From Jiella mangrovi (lineage in GTDB: Bacteria > Pseudomonadota > Alphaproteobacteria > Rhizobiales > Rhizobiaceae): 64,000 nucleotides of DNA. Of the stretch, positions 43,351-52,385 are shown in pieces. Under the pieces are notes generated by a model that was not told where the DNA came from, did no database searches, and saw only the letters and a list, made by a program, of their open reading frames with translations. Position 1 is the stretch's first letter. Each line of letters starts with the position of its first letter. The DNA lies in the NCBI RefSeq assembly GCF_017815135.1, contig NZ_JAGJCF010000004.1:62001-126000 (forward strand), in the 5' to 3' direction. The translations under genes and the position numbers were made by a program.

Positions 43351-43834
43351 GGAAGAGCCTCGTTACTTCGATGCAATAGGATGATCACACGGATAACCGC
43401 GAATGTTGCGGCGCACAATGGCATGGCAGCCATGATAAAATGCCGGGTCATTTGAGCAAGGCGGGTCGATCGACGATTTCGATCGTGTCATTTCTTTTGA
43501 TCAACAAGTGCCGGTCAGAGGGCCGGCCCGCACGAGTCGCCCGACATCGGCCGGAAAATTTGCTCTGGAAGATTGACTTTGCCCCAGCCGGCGCCAGCCT
43601 TTCGCTCGCGCCGCCACCGAGTTCGGGCGTCTTTCGGCCGCAGATCAGCCAGCTTGTGGTTTCGTGGAAGCCAGGCATCTGCCGGGTTGCTGACGGGGAT
43701 CGGGTTCAAGGCTCGTTTCTCGTCCGTCACGAGAGAGCGCGAGAGAGTTCGGATCGACCATGGGCGAGGGGGCGTTGCCTCATGTGAAGTGGATCGCCGG
43801 TGGCCGGCTTGAAATGGTTTGGAGAATGAGCGCG
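43351..43834. other. intergenic region
   Basis: Divergent promoter region between two exported-protein genes. Short frames on both strands (for example 43440-43787 plus) lack signal, domain or ribosome-binding site, so I call nothing. Confidence 0.4.
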
Positions 43835-44257
43835 ATGATATCGCAGTGTATTGGCAGGGCATCGGCACGGCGGCTGAGGCCCTTTACCGTCTCGGCGTTC
43901 GTCCTGGCGTCCATCGCAATGAGCAGCGGCCTTGCGGCCCAGACGGTCACGCCCGCGCCTCAAGAGAGCGCGCCCGAAGCGGTCGATCCGATTGCGGGTG
44001 ATCCTGCGACGGCGCTCGTCGAGGTTTCGCTCGGAGACTGGAAGGTGAAGACCGCGATCGCCGACAAGCTGTCGCGCAAGGTCTCGGACATTCCGTTGAC
44101 GGTCAAGGTATCCCCCGAGGTCGCCGGCGACGTCTGTCCGCTCGATCGCGGCGATCTCGACCAGCAGGTGGTGATCAGTCCGACGCGCACTTGCGCCGCC
44201 AAGAAGACGAGCGATGCGCTGGAATCGGAGATCCGCAAAGTGATGCCGGCGCAATAG
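43835..44257 (+). CDS. small exported protein of unknown function
   Basis: A 140-residue protein, start ATG 43835 with GGAG ten bases before it. An Arg-rich N-terminus and hydrophobic core (RPFTVSAFVLASIAMSSGLAA) give a signal peptide ending near residue 36. The mature part has VEVSLGDWKVKTAIADKLSRKVSDIPLTVKVSP and two cysteines (VCPLDRG, TRTCAAKK) that could form a disulfide in the periplasm. No recognised domain. An earlier ATG at 43826 or 43760 is possible but has no ribosome-binding site. Confidence 0.65.
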   Translation: MISQCIGRASARRLRPFTVSAFVLASIAMSSGLAAQTVTPAPQESAPEAVDPIAGDPATALVEVSLGDWKVKTAIADKLSRKVSDIPLTVKVSPEVAGDVCPLDRGDLDQQVVISPTRTCAAKKTSDALESEIRKVMPAQ

Positions 44258-44493
44258 CTGGGATTTTTTATCCGGTAGCGGCGCCTGTGCTGCGCTGCGT
44301 CACACCTTCGCCGCAATGAGGTTCGCGATAACGCGGCCATGTCGCTGTCGTCGACCGAATAGCACCGGCGCCTGCCCGATCCGTCAACGCGAATCGCGTT
44401 CAGGAATGTAGGCGTCGCATTCATCTCGGCGGGCATGGCGGCAGATCAGTTTCGCAACGCCAGATGCTATCGTCTCTTTTGGAATTCATCACC

Positions 44494-45102
44494 ATGCGCA
44501 TGATGGCTTTCGCCGCCATTCTCATACCACTCACGAGCGGGTTGTCCGGATGCATGACCGGCGGCGTCGAGGAGGCCATGGATGTCGAGGCTCCGGTGGA
44601 CGACGCCCATTGTCAGAGCCTGCTGATTCGTCCCGGCGAGCTCGTCTACGCCCAGTGCAGGCTGGCGATGCGCAAGACCTATCTGAACGACTATAACGCC
44701 CGCAAGACCGTCATTCAGAGGCAGTATGGGCCGGTGAACGAAGCGGTCGATACCGCGCTTCGGGGCGACGCTTTCTGTAACTACGATGAAAGCGTGAAGC
44801 AGGTGACGTCCGGGCTTTCCGACGATGTGGTCGCGCAAAACGCTTACCAGACCTGTGCGAATACGCGGCAGGAGCTCGATGCCGCATTTGCGGCATGGAC
44901 GGGCCAGCCCGCCGAAGTTCTCGCCGAACTCGAGCGGCCGATGGTGCTCGACCAGAACCGCGCCGCCGTTGCCGAAGCCAGGGTCGTCATCAAGGGGCCG
45001 CCAGGCTCGGTCCTCGTGACGGAATCCGAAGTCGCGGTGCAGAACGCGCCCGGGGCAATGCCGCCGGCCGAGATCGTGCCGCAAGCTCCGATCGCGCAAT
45101 GA
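44494..45102 (+). CDS. putative lipoprotein
   Basis: A 202-residue protein starting MRMMAFAAILIPLTSGLSGC; LSGC is a lipobox with Cys20 as the acylation site. After it, a helical domain carries several cysteines (CQSLL, QCRLAM, FCNYDES, QTCANT), possibly two disulfides, and pattern L-x-NDYNARKTVIQRQYG. The C-terminus is Pro/Ala-rich. No named family. The same operon direction as its exported neighbours, but a 236-base gap separates them. Confidence 0.75.
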   Translation: MRMMAFAAILIPLTSGLSGCMTGGVEEAMDVEAPVDDAHCQSLLIRPGELVYAQCRLAMRKTYLNDYNARKTVIQRQYGPVNEAVDTALRGDAFCNYDESVKQVTSGLSDDVVAQNAYQTCANTRQELDAAFAAWTGQPAEVLAELERPMVLDQNRAAVAEARVVIKGPPGSVLVTESEVAVQNAPGAMPPAEIVPQAPIAQ

Positions 45103-45568
45103 TGGAGCGTGGCCAGGCAGGATTCACGGGGGCCTACGGATCGTCTCGCCGCCACGGTGAGGGGCCGATCGGCTGGAAAGCGGGCAGGCGAATCGTTTCG
45201 CAGTCGCGGCAGGCCCGGACCGGGTCAGCGGCTTGCGTGCCTGTCATGAGGGTTGCGGAAAAGGGCTTTCGCACCGGGGAAATCCGCGCGAATTTCGACG
45301 CATCCGACACGAGCTGCATCGACCCGTCTGCGGATGTGGTAAATATAGCTCACATCCCGATGTCACAGGGGTTCGCTGACTTAGAAAAACACGTCCGAAA
45401 CAATTTGTTAACGACAATAAGCGTAGCGTCTCGTTGTTCGGCCGGGAGTGTGGCCTTTGAGCACTTGCCGGTAGCATGTTTTGGCAACAGGTTCCCAACG
45501 CACCGGCCGCATTCGCGTCGGGATTCAAACTGCGGCAATCAACCGACAGACATAAATAGGTAGCTACT
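45103..45568. other. intergenic region upstream of the 47-residue lipoprotein
   Basis: Contains the presumed promoter of the small lipoprotein gene; the last 150 bases are noticeably richer in A/T than the surroundings. No gene supported. Confidence 0.4.
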
Positions 45569-45712
45569 ATGAAAAAAGTCATCATCGCATCGGTCGCGTG
45601 CCTCGCTCTCGCAACCTTCGCTGGCTGCATGGGCAAGGGCATCGGCAAGGGCAAGGGCAAGGCCCCGGTCCAGCCGGCCTACTCCGAGCCGGCTTACGTC
45701 ACCAAGGGCTAA
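45569..45712 (+). CDS. very small lipoprotein, 47 residues
   Basis: ATG 45569 opens MKKVIIASVACLALATFAGC, a clear lipoprotein signal with lipobox FAGC (Cys20). The mature peptide of only 28 residues reads CMGKGIGKGKGKGKA-like with a repeated G-K unit (MGKGIGKGKGKA) then PVQPAYSEPAYVTKG. The gene has the same codon bias as its neighbours, a weak AGG eight bases upstream and an intrinsic terminator directly behind, which supports expression. Related entericidin-like small lipoproteins exist, but I do not claim that family. Confidence 0.75.
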   Translation: MKKVIIASVACLALATFAGCMGKGIGKGKGKAPVQPAYSEPAYVTKG

Positions 45713-45725
45713 TCCCTTTGGCGTC

Positions 45726-45751
45726 GGGGAAGGTCGTTCGCGGCCTTCCCC
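45726..45751 (+). terminator. hairpin terminator of the small lipoprotein gene
   Basis: GGGGAAGGTCG-TTCG-CGGCCTTCCCC: an 11-bp stem (one G-U) with a UUCG tetraloop, 14 bases after the stop. The following tract is C/T-rich (CTCCCATCT) and not a clean T-run. Confidence 0.65.
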
Positions 45752-46032
45752 TCCCATCTCCCCACTTCGTCGGGCGGCTCAAGGGCCACTGGCAAACCGG
45801 TCACAGAACCGACACGACTTTGGCGCATCGGCGAAATCGCCCGTTCAATCGGCGCAGGAATTTCGTCTCAGACATTGATGCGTCTTGCTCCACGGCTGGA
45901 GTATCGACAGCGTGACATGACGCCGCGCGACGCTTCCGGAAACGGCATCAGCGTCCCAAATGCGTGATGGCGGTTGCCTGATAATAAGAAACCGTTCGGG
46001 CATCACATATCGTTTTCGAGAAAGGCGGCAGA
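45752..46032. other. intergenic region before lipoprotein gene
   Basis: Under 300 bases; I see nothing other than a probable promoter for the gene at 46033. Confidence 0.3.
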
Positions 46033-46668
46033 ATGCTTCCCTCCATCCTTCGGCTCGCGGCCGCGGCTTTTCTGAGCCTTGCCGTCGCCGGATGTGCATC
46101 CAATTCCATGAACCGGACGGCCGATTCGTCGGTCAACCCAGATGACGGCATGGTCAATCCCGTCGCTTACGCCCCGAGCGATCAGGATCAGGCGACCCTC
46201 GCCAAGCCCTATTTCATCTCCTTCCGCGCCCGCAACGCCGAGAGCTACGGCCACACCTTCGTGGTCATCGGAAAGCTGGATGCCAGCGGTCACGTCCCCT
46301 ACGATTCCACCGGGACACTGGTCCCGAGCATGACCGAGGTCGCGGGTCTTCATCCCGCCTCGACCAGCGTCGTGCCCTATATGATCGGCCACATCGTTCC
46401 CGTCCCCTCCGAGACGGGCGCCAGCGACGGCGACACCGAAAGGGCCTACCTTCTGGCCGAGTGGACCGTGCCGCTGACGGCCGCCCAGTATCAGGACGTC
46501 TCGGCCTATATCCACAAACTTCAGGACAGCAGCCCGGTCTGGAGCGCGGTGGCGTACAACTGCAGCGCCTTCGTCGGCGATATCGCCAAGCACATGGGCT
46601 ACAAGGCCCCGAATTCGCTGCTTCTTCCGAAGAGCTACATCGAAGAGCTTCGCGCCATGAACACCTGA
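46033..46668 (+). CDS. lipoprotein with possible papain-like fold
   Basis: A 211-residue lipoprotein starting MLPSILRLAAAAFLSLAVAGC (lipobox VAGC, Cys21). Conserved-looking motifs are RARNAESYGHTFVVIGKLD, in which H could be catalytic, and WSAVAYNCSAFVGDIAKHMGYKAPNSLLLPKSYIEEL, in which Asn-Cys could be the nucleophile. This arrangement (His first, Cys later) recalls permuted NlpC/P60 or LRAT-like cysteine hydrolases such as DUF4105 relatives, an inference from motifs only. It ends in a strong terminator. Confidence 0.75.
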   Translation: MLPSILRLAAAAFLSLAVAGCASNSMNRTADSSVNPDDGMVNPVAYAPSDQDQATLAKPYFISFRARNAESYGHTFVVIGKLDASGHVPYDSTGTLVPSMTEVAGLHPASTSVVPYMIGHIVPVPSETGASDGDTERAYLLAEWTVPLTAAQYQDVSAYIHKLQDSSPVWSAVAYNCSAFVGDIAKHMGYKAPNSLLLPKSYIEELRAMNT

Positions 46669-46711
46669 GGGTTCGGGCGGTTCGCTGCCAAAGCCCTTGC
46701 TCATGAGATCG

Positions 46712-46745
46712 AAAGGCCCGGCATCGCAGATGTCCGGGCCTTTTT
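46712..46745 (+). terminator. strong intrinsic terminator
   Basis: AAAGGCCCGG-CATCGCAGATGT-CCGGGCCTTTTT, 10-bp stem with T5, 43 bases after the lipoprotein stop; may work both ways. Confidence 0.9.
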
Positions 46746-46832
46746 CCTCTGCCCGCCTTGCCGGTCCATGAGGTGGCGGCAGCGACAGCGAAGATGCTTT
46801 CGGTAAGCCGCGCCAGCCGTTATCCTCTCCCC

Positions 46833-48083
46833 ATGATGAACCGTTTCAGCCACCTCGCCCGGGCCATTGCCCTGACGCTCGCACTGGGCGTCCTCGCGGC
46901 AGCCTCACCCTCCCGCGCGGCCTCGAGCCTCGATCAGGGCTTCCGCAGTTTTCTCGAGACCGACATCTGGCCGGCGGCCAAGGCGAGGGGCGTTTCCCGC
47001 GCGGTCTTCGACGCCGCCTTCAGGGGCGTTTCCCCCGACACCAAGCTCCCCGACCTGATCCTGCCCGGCGGCAAGAACACCATCGCCGAGACCAATTTTC
47101 AGGCCGAGTTCAAGAGCGGCGCGGACTATCTTTCCGAGCGCGCCGTCGCCGGCAACGTCGCGACCGCGCGCCGGCTGCGGTCGAAATACGGCGATCTTCT
47201 CGCAAGGATCGAGAGGCGATACGGCGTGCCGGCCCCGATCCTCCTGGCCATCTGGGGGCGCGAATCGGCCTTCGGCGCCGCCAAGATCCCGATGAACGCC
47301 TTCGAGGTGCTCGGCACCAAGGCGTTTCTCTCCCGCCGCAAGGCGATGTTCCGCGAGGAGCTTCTCGCCGCCCTGCAGATCGTCGCCGACGGCCATCTGA
47401 AGGTTGCGGAGATGAAGTCGTCCTGGGCAGGCGCTCTCGGCCAGCCGCAATTCATGCCGTCGAAGTTTCTGAAATATGCCGTCGACTTCGACGGCGACGG
47501 ACGCCGCGACATCTGGAACTCGGTGCCCGACACGCTGGCCTCGATCGCCAACTATCTTCAGGCCGCCGGCTGGCAGCGCGGGCGCGACTGGGGCTTTGAG
47601 GCGGTGGTGCCGCCGGCGGTTTCCTGCCGCGGCGAGGGGCCGGACAAGGCCTTTCGCATCGCCGATCTCGTCAAGTCGGGCGTGAAACGCGTTTCGGGTC
47701 GGCCGTTTCCGCAAAGTGAACTCAAGGCGACCGGGCATCTCCTGTTTCCGGCCGGGCGGCTCGGCCCGGCCTTCGTCGCGACCCCGAACTTCTATGTCAT
47801 CAAGGAATACAACAATTCCGACCTCTACGCGCTCTTCGTCGGCCATGTGGCCGACCGTATCCAGGGCGGCGGCCCGTTCGTCGGAAAATGGCGAAAGACC
47901 GACCGGCTGACCCGCGGCGACGTCTTCCGCATGCAGCAGAAGCTCGTCGCCATGGGCATGGACGTCGGGGCGGTGGATGGTCTCGCCGGTTTCAAGACCC
48001 GCCGCTCGATCGGCGAAGCTGAGAAGAAGCTCGGCTTGGCCGAAACCTGTTGGCCGTCGCAGGCACTCGCCGGCAGGCTCTGA
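46833..48083 (+). CDS. lytic murein transglycosylase (MltB/SLT_2 family)
   Basis: A 416-residue periplasmic enzyme that cleaves the glycan strand of peptidoglycan to 1,6-anhydro ends. The signal peptide runs to about residue 30 (PSRAA). The SLT_2 domain (about 30-335) has the active-site segment ILLAIWGRESAFGAAKIPMNAFEVLGTKAF with the acid Glu, ALGQPQFMPSKFLKYAVDFDGDGRRDIWNSVPDTLASIANYLQAAGW (also typical) and LLFPAGR. A C-terminal peptidoglycan-binding-like stretch (LTRGDVFRMQQKLVAMGMDVGAVDGLAGFKTRRSIG) ends it. ATG 46833 or 46836. Confidence 0.95.
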   Translation: MMNRFSHLARAIALTLALGVLAAASPSRAASSLDQGFRSFLETDIWPAAKARGVSRAVFDAAFRGVSPDTKLPDLILPGGKNTIAETNFQAEFKSGADYLSERAVAGNVATARRLRSKYGDLLARIERRYGVPAPILLAIWGRESAFGAAKIPMNAFEVLGTKAFLSRRKAMFREELLAALQIVADGHLKVAEMKSSWAGALGQPQFMPSKFLKYAVDFDGDGRRDIWNSVPDTLASIANYLQAAGWQRGRDWGFEAVVPPAVSCRGEGPDKAFRIADLVKSGVKRVSGRPFPQSELKATGHLLFPAGRLGPAFVATPNFYVIKEYNNSDLYALFVGHVADRIQGGGPFVGKWRKTDRLTRGDVFRMQQKLVAMGMDVGAVDGLAGFKTRRSIGEAEKKLGLAETCWPSQALAGRL

Positions 48084-48508
48084 GCCATGGCGATTGACCG
48101 CGCGCGGTCCGTTCGTTTGCTTTGACGGGAGGCAACGGAGAGCCAGTTGTCTGTGGATGAATTAGTGTTTTGGTAACGAGAATTGCCAAATCCTTGGGGA
48201 CGAGGATTCCCGTCACTACCGCAGGTCGGCGGGGCATAGTATTGACCTGACTGTGGATACCCACGGAGAGCAACGAGCAAATGCGTTGCCGCGGCGGGAG
48301 TTGCCGGGGAGGCGACTCGGACGGTTCGACCTTGCGAAAGGTCGAACCGTCCTCTGACCTCCCGGACCAATTTCCCCCGAACAATTCCGATGCGGCGCGA
48401 CCCAGCCAGTTTTCGAGACCCGAGCTCCTTCTGAATTGATAGAGCCGTCCTATCATTACGCCGAACTTATCATTTCGGTGTTCGTGCAAGGAAACGGGTT
48501 CGCAAGCG
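48084..48508. other. intergenic region with a 14-bp perfect hairpin
   Basis: No coding signal. GGACGGTTCGACCT (48319-48332) and AGGTCGAACCGTCC (48339-48352) form a perfect 14-bp stem with loop TGCGAA. No T-run follows on either strand. TTGACC at about 48243 could be a -35. Function unknown. Confidence 0.5.
48319..48352. repeat. perfect 14-bp inverted repeat, 6-base loop
   Basis: Stem GGACGGTTCGACCT / AGGTCGAACCGTCC, loop TGCGAA. Could be a transcript-ending or sRNA hairpin between the transglycosylase and the YcxB-like genes, or an operator. Confidence 0.75.
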
Positions 48509-49168
48509 ATGGCAGATTCCTTGAGTTCGGGTCCAGGGCGTCCTGCCGTCGCCGGTGAATCGTCACAGCCTCTCTCAGCCTTTCGCAAACGCGTCAGCCT
48601 TCATTTCGGTGATCACCTTGCCGTCGCGGGCGTGGACTGGCTCATGAAGGAGCGCGGTCTTCTGATGTTTTCCGGCATCGGGATCCTTGCGGCTGTCGTC
48701 GTCTCGTCGCTCTCCGAACCGCAGTTCGACGTGGTATCGATGCTTCTCGTGCCGTTTGTCATCTGGGCGCTGATGGCGCTGATCGCGCGGCTGTTCTTCT
48801 GGTCGGCGATCGGCCGCCTCATGAAGCGCTTGCGCCGCCGCCGCATTGCCGGTGTCGAACCGTTCGACTTCTGCATGTCGGCGGATGGGATCGTCCTGGA
48901 GGTTCCAGACGCAGAAGGTAAGAAGACCGTCTCCAGCCAGTTTCCGTGGTCTTCCATCATGGCCGTCGACCGCGACGACGAGCGCTACATCTTCTGGTGG
49001 GGACGTCGCCGGGCGGTCGTCTTTCCACGGGAGGCCTTCCTCTCCGAGGATGAGGAGCGATCCTTCCGCGAGCGCTTGGCAGCGTGGTGGAAGAGAGAGC
49101 CGACCAGCCCGCCCAGTTTTCGCAAACGGACCAAATCGCGCAGCGCCGCCAGCGGTGAGCGCCACTGA
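48509..49168 (+). CDS. YcxB-like membrane protein (first of a tandem pair)
   Basis: A 219-residue protein with two transmembrane helices (about 50-68, LLMFSGIGILAAVVVSSL; about 76-98, MLLVPFVIWALMALIARLFFW), a basic cytosolic linker (RLMKRLRRRRIAG) and a C-terminal YcxB-like domain: FQFPWSSIMAVDRDDERYIFWWGRRRAVVFPREAFLSEDEERSFRERL-type pattern with PWSSI and the IFWW core. YcxB-like proteins are of unknown function. It is followed 61 bases later by a paralog of the same architecture. Confidence 0.75.
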   Translation: MADSLSSGPGRPAVAGESSQPLSAFRKRVSLHFGDHLAVAGVDWLMKERGLLMFSGIGILAAVVVSSLSEPQFDVVSMLLVPFVIWALMALIARLFFWSAIGRLMKRLRRRRIAGVEPFDFCMSADGIVLEVPDAEGKKTVSSQFPWSSIMAVDRDDERYIFWWGRRRAVVFPREAFLSEDEERSFRERLAAWWKREPTSPPSFRKRTKSRSAASGERH

Positions 49169-49229
49169 CGATCCTCTTTTACGGACAGGTTCATTGGGTA
49201 CCCAACAGACATCCGAACCACCTGGCAAA

Positions 49230-49907
49230 ATGCCGTGGCAACGCGCAGCTCGTCAGGAACCGTCGTTCCGTCGCCAGACGATGCTGACACTCGACGATTT
49301 TCTCGTCGGAAACGACATTCGCTGGATTGGGGATCGCACCAGCTTCGTCGCGGTGGTCATGTTATGCGGCGCGGGCGCCGGGCTTTTTCTCGGCTATGAC
49401 GACTATCGCGCCCACGAGGTCGCGGGCATGCTGGCGACCATCGTGCTGGCGATCGCCGCTTCGGCTTTGCTGGCGTTGCCGCTGCACTGGCTGTGTGCCC
49501 GCCTTGTGCGCTGGTTTCTCGAGCGCTCGCTTCGCAAGCGCGGCGCGATCGGCATACTCTTCGACATGGAAGTGTCGCGAGGGGGCATCGAACTCACGGC
49601 CCCCTGGGATGAGCAGACCACGAACGTCACCTCCATGCAGTTTCCCTGGCCGTCGATCCTGGCACTCGAAGCGGATGAGACGCGGTATCTTTTCTGGTTT
49701 GCCTCTCGCGACGCGCTTGCCTTCCACCGCGAGCTTCTCTCGACCGACGGCGAGAAGAGCGAAGAGGCCGAGTTCCGTGATTGCATCGAAAGATGGTCTG
49801 GCAGACGGATCGTGACGCCGCCGGTGTTCGCCAGGAACCGGCGGGCGCGTGAACAGAAGTGGGACAGCCCGCCGGCGAAATCCCCCGACCGCCAGAGTGA
49901 GGGATGA
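49230..49907 (+). CDS. YcxB-like membrane protein (second of a tandem pair)
   Basis: A 225-residue paralog of the previous gene: DDFLVGNDIRWIGDR, two transmembrane helices (about 38-57 and 65-87), an RSLRKRGAIG-like basic linker and FPWPSILALEADETRYLFWFASRDALAFHRE in the position of the first protein's PWSSI...IFWW. The start is uncertain: ATG 49230 (MPWQRAARQEP) or 49281 (MLTLDDF). Same strand, likely the same operon. The C-terminus converges on folD with 15 bases between. Confidence 0.7.
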   Translation: MPWQRAARQEPSFRRQTMLTLDDFLVGNDIRWIGDRTSFVAVVMLCGAGAGLFLGYDDYRAHEVAGMLATIVLAIAASALLALPLHWLCARLVRWFLERSLRKRGAIGILFDMEVSRGGIELTAPWDEQTTNVTSMQFPWPSILALEADETRYLFWFASRDALAFHRELLSTDGEKSEEAEFRDCIERWSGRRIVTPPVFARNRRAREQKWDSPPAKSPDRQSEG

Positions 49908-49922
49908 CGCCTGCCTGCGAGC

Positions 49923-50843
49923 TCAGAGCTTCGGGGGCTCCACGCCGGCCGAGCGGCAGGCTGAACGCAACGTATTGGCCATCAGCATGGCGATGGTCAT
50001 CGGCCCGACGCCGCCGGGCACCGGTGTGATCGCGGCGGCCTTGGCGGCGGCTTCGGCATAGTTCACGTCGCCGACCAGCCGCGTCTTCGGTGTGCCGTCT
50101 TCTTTCAGGCCCTTTTCCGGCGCCTCGATGCGGTTGATGCCGACATCGATCACCACGGCGCCTTCCTTGACGTAGTCGCCGGTCAGCATCTCAGGCCTGC
50201 CCACCGCCGCGACGAGGATGTCGGCCCCCCGGCAGACGCTGGCGAGATCCTTCGTGCGCGAATGGGCGATGGTGACGGTGGCATTGGCCGCGAGCAGGAG
50301 CTGTGCCATCGGCTTGCCGACGATGTTCGACCGGCCGACGATGACGGCGGTCTTGCCCGACAGATCGTCGCCGAGAACGTCGCGGATGAGCAGCATCGAG
50401 CCGGCCGGCGTGCAGGGCACGAAGGCCTCGTCGGTGGAACCGGTCGACAGCCGACCGACATTGATCAGGTGGAAGCCGTCGACGTCCTTGTCCGGGTCGA
50501 TGGTCTGGATGACCTTGGCCTCGTCGATGTGCTTGGGGAGCGGTAGCTGGACGAGAATGCCGTGCACCCCCGGATCGGCGTTCAGATCGCGCACGATGTC
50601 GAGTAGGGTCGCCTCCGAGGTCTCGGCGTCGAGCTCGTGCTTGATCGAGGTGAAGCCGCACTCATTCGCCGTCTTCGCCTTGGAGCCGACATAGACCTGG
50701 CTCGCCGGGTCCGACCCGACGATGACCACGGCGAGCCCCGGTTTCGTGCCGGTCTTGTCCGTCAGCGCGGCCGTCCCTGCCTTGACAGTCTCGATGATCC
50801 GCGCCGCGACGGCCTTGCCGTCGATCCGCCGTGCCTCTGCCAT
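49923..50843 (-). CDS. folD: bifunctional methylenetetrahydrofolate dehydrogenase/cyclohydrolase
   Basis: FolD interconverts methylene-, methenyl- and formyl-tetrahydrofolate with NADP, feeding purine and initiator-tRNA formylation. The 306-residue protein shows [14 protein letters not shown] (catalytic Lys), [59 protein letters not shown] and [31 protein letters not shown], ending [15 protein letters not shown]. Full length. It lies 96 bases after the AGCS symporter on the same strand. Confidence 0.97.
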   Translation of the reverse strand: MAEARRIDGKAVAARIIETVKAGTAALTDKTGTKPGLAVVIVGSDPASQVYVGSKAKTANECGFTSIKHELDAETSEATLLDIVRDLNADPGVHGILVQLPLPKHIDEAKVIQTIDPDKDVDGFHLINVGRLSTGSTDEAFVPCTPAGSMLLIRDVLGDDLSGKTAVIVGRSNIVGKPMAQLLLAANATVTIAHSRTKDLASVCRGADILVAAVGRPEMLTGDYVKEGAVVIDVGINRIEAPEKGLKEDGTPKTRLVGDVNYAEAAAKAAAITPVPGGVGPMTIAMLMANTLRSACRSAGVEPPKL

Positions 50844-50939
50844 GACGCTCTCCCTGTCCCTTGTTCTCGAGGGCGAGTCGTAATGTCCCGCGGACGGAAT
50901 GGAAAGCCGGGCGGCCAGGACGGCGCGCCCCGCCTGTCC

Positions 50940-52385
50940 TCAATCCCTCGCGATGTCGCCGCGCGGCGTCCAGATCGTGCCGTCGATCTTGCCGGCAAGC
51001 TCGGGATAGTCGTCATTGTCGAAGCGCGGCTCGAGCCCGGTCGACTTTTGGCGGAAATAGTCGCGGGTGAGTTTCACCACCGTGCCCGAGAGGGCGACGA
51101 TCGCGATGAGGTTGATGGTCGCCATCAGGCCCATCGAGGCGTCGGCGGTGTTGAACACCGTCGTGACCTTCACCAGCGATCCCCAGATCACCATCGCCAG
51201 AAGGCCGATCTTCAGGATGCCCAGCCAGATCCGGTTGCCGGCGCCGAGGAAGGTCATGGCATTCTCGGCATAGGAGTAGTTGCCGATGATCGAGGTGAAG
51301 GCGAAGAAAAAGATCGCCACGGCGACGAAGATCTGGCCCCAGTCGCCGATATGGGCGGACAGCGCGTTCTGGGTCAGCTCGGTGCCGGTCACCTCCTGGC
51401 CGGGCGTGTAGACGCCGGACAGAAGGATCATCAGCGCCGTCGCGGTGCAGATCACCAAAGTGTCGATGAAGACGCCGAGGCCCTGGACGAGACCCTGCGA
51501 GGAGGGGTGATGCGGATCGGGCGTCGCGACGGCGGCGATGTTGGGCGCCGAGCCCATGCCGGCTTCGTTGGAGAACAGCCCGCGCTTGACGCCGTTCAGC
51601 ATCGCCGCGGCGATGCCGCCGGCAAAGCCGCCCGCCGCTTCCTGGAAGCCGAAGGCGCTTTTCACGATCAGCCACAGCATCGCCGGAACCTCGGTGATGT
51701 GGACCGCGAGGACATAGATGGCGACGGCGAGATAGGCGATCGCCATGAACGGAACGACGATTTCCGCGACATTGGCGATCGAGCGGATGCCGCCGAAGAT
51801 GACGATGGCCGAAAGGACCGCGAGGGCGACGCCGATCCACAGCTTGTCGAAGCCGAAGGCCGCCTCGACGGCGTCGGCGATCGAGTTCGCCTGGACGGCG
51901 TTGAAGATCAGGCCGTAGGCGAGGATCAGGCTGAGCGAGAACAGGGCGCCGAGCCAGGGCAGGCCGAGGCCGCGGGCCATGTAGAAGGCCGGGCCGCCGC
52001 GATACTGGCCCTCCTCGTTGCGGATCTTGTAGAGCTGGGCGAGCGAGGATTCGGCATAGGCGGTCGCCATGCCGACGAGCGCGACCATCCACATCCAGAA
52101 GATCGCGCCCGGTCCGCCCAGCGTCAGCGCCACCGCGACGCCGGCGAGATTGCCGGTGCCGACGCGGCTTGCCAAAGAGACGGTCAGCGCCTGAAGCGGC
52201 GAGATGCCGGCCTTGTCGCCGCCACGGCTGCCTTTGACGACCCGGAAATATTCGGGGAAGTGGCGGATCTGGATGAAGCCGAGGCGCAGCGTGAAGAAGA
52301 TGCCGACGGCAAGCAGGCCGTAGATGAGGACGTAGCCCCAGAAAATGTCGTTCATGAAATTGATGATGGGATCGATATAGGCCAT
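50940..52385 (-). CDS. sodium:alanine (glycine) symporter, AGCS family
   Basis: A 481-residue inner-membrane secondary transporter that imports alanine or glycine with sodium. Features: INDIFWGYVLIYGLLAVGIFFT-like N-terminus, ASRVGTGNLAGVAVALTLGGPGAIFWMWMVALVGMATAYAESSLAQLYK (the AGCS signature), NSIADAVEAAFG and FSNEAGMGSAPNIAAVA. The number of hydrophobic segments (about 11) and length fit. The substrate preference within the family cannot be read. Confidence 0.93.
   Translation of the reverse strand: MAYIDPIINFMNDIFWGYVLIYGLLAVGIFFTLRLGFIQIRHFPEYFRVVKGSRGGDKAGISPLQALTVSLASRVGTGNLAGVAVALTLGGPGAIFWMWMVALVGMATAYAESSLAQLYKIRNEEGQYRGGPAFYMARGLGLPWLGALFSLSLILAYGLIFNAVQANSIADAVEAAFGFDKLWIGVALAVLSAIVIFGGIRSIANVAEIVVPFMAIAYLAVAIYVLAVHITEVPAMLWLIVKSAFGFQEAAGGFAGGIAAAMLNGVKRGLFSNEAGMGSAPNIAAVATPDPHHPSSQGLVQGLGVFIDTLVICTATALMILLSGVYTPGQEVTGTELTQNALSAHIGDWGQIFVAVAIFFFAFTSIIGNYSYAENAMTFLGAGNRIWLGILKIGLLAMVIWGSLVKVTTVFNTADASMGLMATINLIAIVALSGTVVKLTRDYFRQKSTGLEPRFDNDDYPELAGKIDGTIWTPRGDIARD

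Noticed and set aside
43440-43787. 115-codon plus-strand frame
   Set aside because: No ribosome-binding site, signal or domain; overlaps other short frames on both strands.
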